Below are positions 6,840-12,826 of a DNA stretch of 12,826 bases, piece by piece (position 1 is the first letter of the stretch; every line of letters starts with the position of its first letter). Made by a program: the position numbers and the translations under genes. The notes beneath the pieces were generated by a model, which did not search any database, was not told the origin of the DNA, and was given only the letters and a program-made list of their open reading frames with translations. Source of the stretch: Erysipelotrichaceae bacterium (GTDB lineage Bacteria > Bacillota_I > Bacilli_A > Erysipelotrichales > Erysipelotrichaceae); the NCBI GenBank assembly GCA_027449005.1, contig DAIDML010000175.1, positions 1-12,826 on the forward strand, in the 5' to 3' direction.

Positions 6840-6860
6840 GACCCTCACGATTTTTTGTTT
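6832..6860 (+). terminator. Rho-independent terminator of the EIICB-like gene
   Basis: A perfect 9-bp stem, AATCGTGAG (6832-6840) and CTCACGATT (6844-6852), has a 3-base loop (ACC) and runs into six T residues at 6851-6856. The gene's TGA stop (6837-6839) lies inside the left arm. It separates this gene from the mutS promoter immediately downstream. Confidence 0.88.
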
Positions 6861-6864
6861 CATA

Positions 6865-6881
6865 TGATATAATCACATCAA
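6865..6881 (+). promoter_or_regulatory. Extended -10 promoter of mutS, probable leaderless start
   Basis: TGA (6865-6867) followed by a perfect TATAAT (6868-6873) makes an extended -10 box. No -35 match is seen 16-18 bases upstream, where the terminator stem lies. A start 6-8 bases after the -10 falls at 6879-6881, on or next to the mutS ATG, leaving no room for a Shine-Dalgarno sequence; none is present. Confidence 0.75.
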
Positions 6882-9418
6882 TGAAAACAAGTTTAACACC
6901 CATGATGAGACAATACCTTGAAGTTAAAGAAAAGGCGAAAGATGCGCTTCTTTTTTATCGCTTAGGAGACTTTTATGAATGTTTTTTTGATGATGCACAT
7001 ACTGTATCCAAGTTATGTGATCTGATTTTGACTTCAAGATCCAAAGATGATGCTGAAAAAATCCCTATGTGTGGAGTTCCTTATCACTCTGTGAATCCTT
7101 ATATTCTTAAGTGCCTTCAAGCAGGCTATAAAGTAGCGATTGCTGAACAATTGGAAGATCCAAGCACAGCTAAGGGCATTGTAAAACGAGATATCGTCAA
7201 GATATTAACTCCAGGAACTGTTCTAGAAGACTTTTTGGATGAAAAAAACATTGTTACACTCGCAAGCATTCATGATTGTGGATTAAGTTATGGATGCACA
7301 TGGATTGAAGTGGCAAGTGGAATATTAAGATACATGGAAATCGCCAAGGAAGAAGCAGAACTACTTTCCTTCTTTTTGACTTATCATGTGAAAGAAGTCA
7401 TTGTCTTTGAAAAGAACGTACAAGAACATGTGAATCGATTATCATCACATCATGATTTTCTAATCACTCACGTTGAACTTCTGACATTTGATGACAGTTC
7501 CACATTAGCACCAACGTTATCTGCTTTTAAGCGACAAGGACTGGATGCTTTATTAACCTACCTAAACAGCACACAGAAATCATCACAACTCTATATTCTG
7601 CCATGTGAAATCATACAAGTTAAGACTTCCATGCGATTGGATTACACAACACTCAATCATTTAGAGTTGTTATGGACACAGAAATCAAAATCAAATGAAC
7701 TCACTTTGCTGTCTTATCTAGATCGTTGTAAAACCGCAATGGGGTCACGTCATCTTAAAGACATGTTAACGCATTTGAGTATGGACCCTTCTTTCATTGA
7801 AAAAAGATTGGATCAAGTTGAACATCTTGTGAATGATTTTGTGCTGATGGAACAACTCAGCGAAAAACTCAAAAAGATCTATGATTTGGAAAGAATCATC
7901 ACTAAGATTGCTTATAAAACCATGATGCCTGTGGATGTGATTCGTTTAAGTCGCACCTTACAAGCCACACAAAGCATTGTAGATCTTATTAAGGATGTGA
8001 ATGTGTTTCAAACCATTTGTGTAGAAAACACGTTAAAAGAGCTTTCAAATACACTCACTGAAGAATTCAATCCACAACCACCATTAACCATCAAAGAAGG
8101 CAATATCTTTAATGAGGGAGTGTTTGATCAACTTGATCACTATCGATCTTTGTCAAAACAAGGATCATCATGGTTATTGGAGTTTGAAAATCAAGAAAAA
8201 GAAAGAACACAAATAAAGACACTTAAAGTTGGATACAATAAGGTCTTTGGTTACTATATTGAAGTTTCTAAAGGACAGACTCATCTGGTTCAAGATCATT
8301 TTGGTTATGTGAGAAAACAAACCTTAACCAATGCGGAACGTTATATCTCAAGCACCTTGAAAGACAAAGAAGATGAACTTTTAAGTGCTCAAGATAAAAT
8401 GGTTAAGTTTGAAGAAGTGATGTTTGAACAGAAAGTTGTTGAACTGAGTGATGTTATTGCACCATTGACTCAACACGTCCAAATGATCAAAACCTTGGAT
8501 ATTTTGGTCTCCTTTGCTCATATTAGTGCACAAAGCGGCTTTAGTCGGCCACGATTCCATCAAGGTCAGCACCTTACAATCAAAGATTCATTTCATCCAT
8601 TATTAAAAGAAATAAAACCTTCGGATAAAGTCATTAAAAACAATTGGATTGTGGAAGAAGATAAACCTATTTTCATCCTCACCGGACCTAACATGGGGGG
8701 GAAATCCACCTTCATGAGACAAATGGCCATGATGGTCATACTAGCTCAAATGGGTTGTTTTGTGAGTGCTAAGGAATACCATGCCCCTATCTTTGATGCG
8801 ATATTCACCCGTATTGGCGCAAGTGATGATCTCATTAAAGGCGAATCCACGTTCATGGTTGAAATGAATGAAGCCAATGTGGCATTAAATCATGCAACCC
8901 AGCACTCATTGATTTTGTTTGATGAAATAGGACGTGGAACATCCACCTATGATGGTATGGCTATTGCGCAAGCCATGATTGAATACATCAGCACTCATTT
9001 AAAAGCTAAAACCATCTTTTCTACCCACTATCATGAATTAACTTCTTTAGAATCGATGATGCCAAACATCACAAATTTAGTTACTCAAGTCAAAGAAACC
9101 CAAGATCACATTGAATTCCTTTACCGTGTTGAAAAAGGGAAAGCTTTAAAGTCTTATGGCATTAACGTTGCTAAGATTGCACATTTACCATCTCAAATCA
9201 TCACACGAGCACAAACCATACTGAAACAGTTGGAAGAGAAACCCGCCATGATACAATCCTCTTTATTACTTGAACCACAGATGAAAAGAGAAGATGAAAA
9301 GAAAAATCAATTCATTGAAACCATTCAAAAGATTGATGTGAACCATGTAACTCCAGTGAAAGCCTTATCCATTTTGGATGATCTCATTGTTAAGGCTAAA
9401 GAGGTATCTAATGAGTAG
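6881..9418 (+). CDS. mutS: DNA mismatch repair protein MutS
   Basis: Recognises base mismatches and small loops, then recruits MutL. At 845 residues it is full length for MutS1. The mismatch-reading Phe-x-Glu is in GDFYECFF (FYE 31-33). The lever and clamp regions follow, with the conserved GYNKVFGYYIEVSK segment after mid-protein. Walker A is GPNMGGKST at 602-610, Walker B is FDE with Asp681-Glu682, followed by GRGTSTYDG, and STHYHEL comes later. Near the C-terminus, QSSLLL resembles a sliding-clamp-binding peptide. The start is ATG 6881, because family homology (TPM...QYL...K) begins just after it. The open frame back to GTG 6836 runs through the terminator and is rejected. The Walker A codons contain a G7 run (8695-8701). 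It is the first gene of the fidelity operon; its end overlaps mutL by 8 bases. Confidence 0.97.
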   Translation: MKTSLTPMMRQYLEVKEKAKDALLFYRLGDFYECFFDDAHTVSKLCDLILTSRSKDDAEKIPMCGVPYHSVNPYILKCLQAGYKVAIAEQLEDPSTAKGIVKRDIVKILTPGTVLEDFLDEKNIVTLASIHDCGLSYGCTWIEVASGILRYMEIAKEEAELLSFFLTYHVKEVIVFEKNVQEHVNRLSSHHDFLITHVELLTFDDSSTLAPTLSAFKRQGLDALLTYLNSTQKSSQLYILPCEIIQVKTSMRLDYTTLNHLELLWTQKSKSNELTLLSYLDRCKTAMGSRHLKDMLTHLSMDPSFIEKRLDQVEHLVNDFVLMEQLSEKLKKIYDLERIITKIAYKTMMPVDVIRLSRTLQATQSIVDLIKDVNVFQTICVENTLKELSNTLTEEFNPQPPLTIKEGNIFNEGVFDQLDHYRSLSKQGSSWLLEFENQEKERTQIKTLKVGYNKVFGYYIEVSKGQTHLVQDHFGYVRKQTLTNAERYISSTLKDKEDELLSAQDKMVKFEEVMFEQKVVELSDVIAPLTQHVQMIKTLDILVSFAHISAQSGFSRPRFHQGQHLTIKDSFHPLLKEIKPSDKVIKNNWIVEEDKPIFILTGPNMGGKSTFMRQMAMMVILAQMGCFVSAKEYHAPIFDAIFTRIGASDDLIKGESTFMVEMNEANVALNHATQHSLILFDEIGRGTSTYDGMAIAQAMIEYISTHLKAKTIFSTHYHELTSLESMMPNITNLVTQVKETQDHIEFLYRVEKGKALKSYGINVAKIAHLPSQIITRAQTILKQLEEKPAMIQSSLLLEPQMKREDEKKNQFIETIQKIDVNHVTPVKALSILDDLIVKAKEVSNE

Positions 9419-11120
9419 AATACATACCTTAAGTGAACAACTCACTAACATCATTGCGGCTGGGGAAGTGGTTGAAAGACCAATGGGAGTGGTGAAAGAA
9501 CTCGTTGAAAACAGCATTGATGCACAATCAAAAAACATCGAAGTGACCATCACTCAAGGGGGGTTAGAGAGCATTGTGGTGAGTGATGATGGTTTAGGAA
9601 TGGACCCAGAAGATGTTGTGTTAGCTTTTAAACGTCATTCTACCTCTAAGATATCCCATCAAGATGATTTACTACGATTAGGTACTCATGGATTTAGAGG
9701 GGAAGCACTCCCTTCCATTGCTTCAGTAAGCAACTGCATATGCATCACTAACAACCATCACCAAGCCACTAAAATCCACTTGTCTTATGGGAAAATCATG
9801 GAGGTTTCACCAACCTATGCTTCCAATGGTACAACCATGAGAATAGAAGGGCTCTTTTTAAAAACACCAGCACGTTTAAAACACATGAAAAGTATTCCTT
9901 ATGAGAATGCATTGATCTTGGATGTAATGCAAAAGTTTGCCTTATCTTATCCTCATATTGCTTTTTCTCTCATCATTGATGATAAAAAAGTTTTAGAAAC
10001 CCGTGGAGCAACGCTCAATGATGTCATTTATCGTATTTATGGTAAAGAAGTAGCCCAACATTGTCTTCCAATTGAAGCATCCAATCAAGATTTCAAAGTC
10101 AAAGGGGTGATTGGTGCACCTCATCTTCATCGTGCAACACGCAAAGATATGGTTATCTTTACTAATTCTCGAATGATTCGAAGTGTTTCTATCACACGAG
10201 CAATCATAGAAGGAATGTCAGCGTTTATTCCTAAAGATCGTTATCCTTTTGCGATCTTATTCATAGATATGGACCAACAATTGCTTGATGTGAATGTACA
10301 CCCATCCAAATGGGAAGTCAGAATATCGAAAGAAAAAGAACTACAAGCGTGGTTAAGCCACAACATCCATTCAACCATTGCCTTAAAACAAACCACCAAA
10401 CCCATGAGTGTCACACCAGTACACTCCTTCTACCATGAACCCATCAGTATGATGGAACAGATTGATACTGTGATTAAGGAACAACCTTCCTCATACACCA
10501 CGTCAACAATCCAAACATCAAATGTTAATGAACTAAAATCACAACAAATACCTGAAATCCAACATCCAAAAGTCATAGCTCAGTTACACAAGAAGTATAT
10601 TTTAGTGTCCAATACAGAGGGGTTACTTATACTTGATCAACATGCTGCTATGGAACGTATCCGCTTTGAATACTATCTTAAACATTATCAAGACAATCAT
10701 TCAAGCATTCCTAAATTGGTTCCTATCCTCATTGAAGATGGGAAAGCCTTATTGATGAAAGAAGAACTTAAAGAAGCCTTTAGTCTAATTCACATTCAAC
10801 TTGAACAACTTCATGAACATGCGTTAATTATTCGAGAAGTGCCTTCATGGATGATGCATGTGGATGAACAGGCCATGATTCAAGACATCATTCAAAGCAT
10901 AGATGAAAAGAAACACACAAAGCAAACCATGCTTCACCATGTATTAGCCACATTAGCCTGTCATTCCAGTATTCGCTTCAATGATTACTTATCACTACAT
11001 GAGATGCAAAAAATAGTGGATGATTTGATGTTGTGTGAACAACCCTATCATTGTCCACATGGTCGTCCAACCATGATGAAAATCACATTAGAAGCCTTGA
11101 TCAAGGAGTTTGGGCGATGA
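9411..11120 (+). CDS. mutL: DNA mismatch repair protein MutL (endonuclease type)
   Basis: Couples MutS to strand incision and downstream repair. The N-terminal GHKL ATPase is intact: VKELVENSIDA (28-38; Glu30, Asn34), SDDGLGM (58-64), FKRHSTSKI (73-81) and GFRGEAL (94-100). The C-terminal half has the metal-dependent endonuclease motif DQHA-x2-E-x4-E starting at Asp409, plus ACHSSIR and CPHGRP (548-553), which complete the nuclease site. This predicts a nicking MutL and a MutH-independent pathway. At 569 residues it is shorter than many homologues, mostly because the linker between halves is short. AAAGAGGT (9398-9405) lies 5 bases before ATG 9411, supporting that start over earlier in-frame codons inside mutS. 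Its ATGA overlap with miaA suggests translational coupling. Confidence 0.97.
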   Translation: MSRIHTLSEQLTNIIAAGEVVERPMGVVKELVENSIDAQSKNIEVTITQGGLESIVVSDDGLGMDPEDVVLAFKRHSTSKISHQDDLLRLGTHGFRGEALPSIASVSNCICITNNHHQATKIHLSYGKIMEVSPTYASNGTTMRIEGLFLKTPARLKHMKSIPYENALILDVMQKFALSYPHIAFSLIIDDKKVLETRGATLNDVIYRIYGKEVAQHCLPIEASNQDFKVKGVIGAPHLHRATRKDMVIFTNSRMIRSVSITRAIIEGMSAFIPKDRYPFAILFIDMDQQLLDVNVHPSKWEVRISKEKELQAWLSHNIHSTIALKQTTKPMSVTPVHSFYHEPISMMEQIDTVIKEQPSSYTTSTIQTSNVNELKSQQIPEIQHPKVIAQLHKKYILVSNTEGLLILDQHAAMERIRFEYYLKHYQDNHSSIPKLVPILIEDGKALLMKEELKEAFSLIHIQLEQLHEHALIIREVPSWMMHVDEQAMIQDIIQSIDEKKHTKQTMLHHVLATLACHSSIRFNDYLSLHEMQKIVDDLMLCEQPYHCPHGRPTMMKITLEALIKEFGR

Positions 11121-12028
11121 ATAAACTGTGTGTCATTACGGGGTTAACTGCCACTGGAAAAAGTCAACTTGCGATCGACATCGCCAAAGCCACCAATGCT
11201 ATTATCTTAAGTGTTGATAGTGTAGCAGTGTATAAAGAACTATCCATTGCTTCAGCTGCTCCAACACCATCCCAACAAGAGCATGTTCCTCATTATGGAA
11301 TAGGCATTGTGAGCATTCAAGATGGCATGGATGTTGCACGGTTTCAAGCGTATGCATTGAATGTCATTGAAGAAGCTTTCTCACAAGGAAAGAAGGTCAT
11401 TCTTGTGGGGGGAAGTGGATTGTATCTTAATGCGATTCTTTTTGATTATGTCTTTACACAAGCAGATCCTATCTCACATGAGTATGATCAAGTAGACAAT
11501 GAAACACTCTATAAGTGGATGATTGAAAAAGATCCGACACTTGCGCAAAGCATTCATCCCAACAATCGCAAACGCTTAATTCGAGCGTTAGTGCTCATGG
11601 ATGAGTTACAAACCACTAAAACATTGCATCTAGAAAAACAAACCAAACAACTTCGTTATCCAACTAAAATCATTACCTGTGATATGGAAAACAGAGATGT
11701 TCATCGCCAATTAATGAGTCAAAGAGTTGATCAAATGATTGAAGAAGGACTCATGCAAGAAGTTATGAATGCCTATGCCCTGGTTGATTTTTCTCATCCT
11801 GCCATGAGTGCGATAGGGGTGAAACAATGGGAAGGGGTCTTTAATCAATCCATCAGTTTGGAAACAGGGATAGAACTCATCAAAACTAAAACCCATCAAT
11901 TTGCGAAACGTCAACGCACCTGGTTTAAACATCAACTTAACAGTGAATGGTTAATGATGGATCATCCAGAACACGTCAAACAGAAGAAAGAAGAATGCAT
12001 CCAATGGTTGAACAATTCTCAAGAATAG
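11117..12028 (+). CDS. miaA: tRNA dimethylallyltransferase MiaA
   Basis: Transfers a dimethylallyl group to N6 of adenosine 37 in tRNAs that read codons starting with U, giving i6A. The protein has 303 residues. The P-loop is GLTATGKS (9-16), followed by the DS-x3-Y signature (Asp34, Ser35, Tyr39), VGGSGLYL (97-104), an RKRLIRAL segment, AIGVKQWEG, and the C-terminal AKRQRTWFKH. The usual GTAKPT stretch is ASAAPT at 45-50, losing its Lys; otherwise the family pattern holds. AAGGAG (11103-11108) lies 8 bases before ATG 11117, which shares ATGA with the mutL stop. mutS-mutL-miaA is a common order in bacteria. A methylthiotransferase (MiaB) that often acts after MiaA is not in the window. Confidence 0.95.
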   Translation: MNKLCVITGLTATGKSQLAIDIAKATNAIILSVDSVAVYKELSIASAAPTPSQQEHVPHYGIGIVSIQDGMDVARFQAYALNVIEEAFSQGKKVILVGGSGLYLNAILFDYVFTQADPISHEYDQVDNETLYKWMIEKDPTLAQSIHPNNRKRLIRALVLMDELQTTKTLHLEKQTKQLRYPTKIITCDMENRDVHRQLMSQRVDQMIEEGLMQEVMNAYALVDFSHPAMSAIGVKQWEGVFNQSISLETGIELIKTKTHQFAKRQRTWFKHQLNSEWLMMDHPEHVKQKKEECIQWLNNSQE

Positions 12029-12729
12029 CGCTCCTTTATGGAGAAGAACAACTGAATCAAATCCAATCCATGAAAGTCATTGTGTTTGGCTGTGGTGGAG
12101 TAGGCTCAGCAGCCACTGAAGCTTTGATTAGGAGTGGAGTTCAACACATTGCCTTAGTGGATTATGATGTGATTGCACTATCAAATCTCAATCGTCAACT
12201 CCATACCACCACCCATAATATTCATCACAAAAAGATTGAAGCATTGAAAGAAAGATGCCTGAGCATCAATCCTAATGCCACCATTGACTTATTCGATACG
12301 TTTGTGGATGAAGAAGTGGCTGAAAAACTCATTCCACACTATGATGCGGTGATTGATGCTGTAGATACAGTGAGTGCGAAGGAAGCCATCATTGTTCATG
12401 CACTTAAATTTAAAAAAATCATTGTCTCCAGTATGGGAATGGGCAATCGCTTTGATCCTACACAAGTCATTTGTACCACACTCAATAAAACCACTTATGA
12501 TCCACTATCAAAAATGATGCGCTATCGTTTAAGACTAAGAGGAGTGTATGATAAAATACCAGTAATCTTCTCACTTGAAACACCAATCAAACAAACCCAT
12601 CAAGTGAGTGAATCCACCGTAAGAAAACAAGCTTTCCCACCTGCTAGTGCTATCTTTGTGCCAGTGAGTGCAGGATTAGCGGCGGCTTACAGTGTGATTG
12701 AACAACGGTTAAAAGGAGATTCACAATGA
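12004..12729 (+). CDS. tcdA: tRNA threonylcarbamoyladenosine dehydratase (TcdA/CsdL, ThiF-E1 family)
   Basis: ATP-dependent enzyme that cyclises t6A at position 37 of ANN-decoding tRNAs to ct6A. The 241-residue protein is a single E1-like Rossmann domain: GCGGVGS nucleotide site at 29-35, [13 protein letters not shown] at 53-65 (acidic residue plus the N-x-NRQ motif), VIDAVDT near 118, and an AGL-containing C-terminal helix. The opening FSR...LLYGEE is characteristic of TcdA rather than MoeB or ThiF, and no extra rhodanese domain is present. ATG 12004 is preferred because homology begins directly after it; ATG 11995 is an alternative adding three residues, and the ribosome site (AAGAAG, 11988-11993) is weak for both. 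It overlaps the end of miaA by 25 bases. Whether a CsdA/CsdE sulfur-transfer pair exists cannot be seen here. Confidence 0.9.
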   Translation: MVEQFSRIALLYGEEQLNQIQSMKVIVFGCGGVGSAATEALIRSGVQHIALVDYDVIALSNLNRQLHTTTHNIHHKKIEALKERCLSINPNATIDLFDTFVDEEVAEKLIPHYDAVIDAVDTVSAKEAIIVHALKFKKIIVSSMGMGNRFDPTQVICTTLNKTTYDPLSKMMRYRLRLRGVYDKIPVIFSLETPIKQTHQVSESTVRKQAFPPASAIFVPVSAGLAAAYSVIEQRLKGDSQ

Positions 12730-12826
12730 AAGAAATCGTAGTCGCAGGAGGATGCTTCTGGGGTGTAGAAGAATATTTTAGAAGAGCTAAGGGGATTGTT
12801 TCCACCCAAGTTGGTTATGCTCAAGG
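12726..12826 (+). CDS. msrA: Peptide methionine sulfoxide reductase MsrA (N-terminal part)
   Basis: Only the first 33 codons are inside the window; the gene continues past the right edge. The start [18 protein letters not shown] has the MsrA active-site motif GCFWG, with the catalytic Cys at residue 10, followed by the family's KG-x6-VGYA pattern. MsrA reduces S-methionine sulfoxide in proteins, using thioredoxin. AAGGAGAT (12713-12720) lies 5 bases before the ATG, which shares ATGA with the tcdA stop, so this is the fifth visible gene of the mutS operon. Whether it carries a fused MsrB domain cannot be seen. Confidence 0.93.
   Translation, partial: MKEIVVAGGCFWGVEEYFRRAKGIVSTQVGYAQ

Noticed and set aside
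6836..6880. MutS starting at GTG 6836
   Set aside because: That stretch is a perfect terminator hairpin, T-tract and -10 box, not coding sequence.
8381..8572. Minus-strand open frame inside mutS
   Set aside because: It is a short shadow frame within a conserved domain with no independent support.
1..12826. Mollicute genetic code (TGA as Trp)
   Set aside because: Trp is TGG throughout, and TGA ends the EIICB-like gene, mutL and tcdA at the expected lengths.

Overview
This window carries ten genes, packed almost without gaps, from an AT-rich, Gram-positive-like bacterium. Shine-Dalgarno sequences are strong (AAGGAGG type), TGA is a stop and Trp is TGG. The RodA wall polymerase implies a walled cell. 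A YjbK-like CYTH protein next to a Listeria/Bacillus-type NAD kinase also points to Bacillota. An Erysipelotrichia-like lineage would fit, but that is inference. I see no RNA gene, IS element, CRISPR array, prophage or attachment site, and no gene-free stretch over 300 bases.

Layout. (a) 83-2652, plus strand: formate-tetrahydrofolate ligase (fhs), then an unrecognised 301-residue protein with an EVE/PUA-like N-terminus, joined by a TAATG stop/start overlap. (b) 2649-3197, minus: a CYTH protein convergent with (a); both stop codons lie in the loop of one bidirectional terminator. (c) 3256-4035, plus: NAD kinase, divergent from the CYTH gene across a short promoter region. (d) 4032-5222, minus: RodA, convergent with nadK, with overlapping stop codons inside the nadK terminator hairpin. 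(e) 5286-6839, plus: a membrane protein built like a PTS EIICB sugar permease but lacking every hallmark catalytic residue I can align; it is divergent from rodA. (f) 6881 to the window end, plus: a mutS-mutL-miaA-tcdA-msrA operon whose genes all overlap; it begins at an extended -10 box so close to the mutS ATG that the mRNA should be leaderless.

How the genes work together. fhs (one-carbon folate supply) and nadK (NADP supply) are core metabolism. rodA makes peptidoglycan. The last operon is a fidelity/repair set: mismatch repair (MutS, MutL), two enzymes acting on tRNA adenosine 37 (MiaA for i6A, TcdA for cyclic t6A) and methionine sulfoxide repair (MsrA).

The most interesting items are the intact but catalytically degenerate PTS-like EIICB protein beside rodA; two divergent promoters whose -10 boxes share the symmetric TATNATA sequence on both strands; the probable leaderless mutS transcript; terminators that contain stop codons; and NAD kinase substitutions in an otherwise conserved substrate loop.
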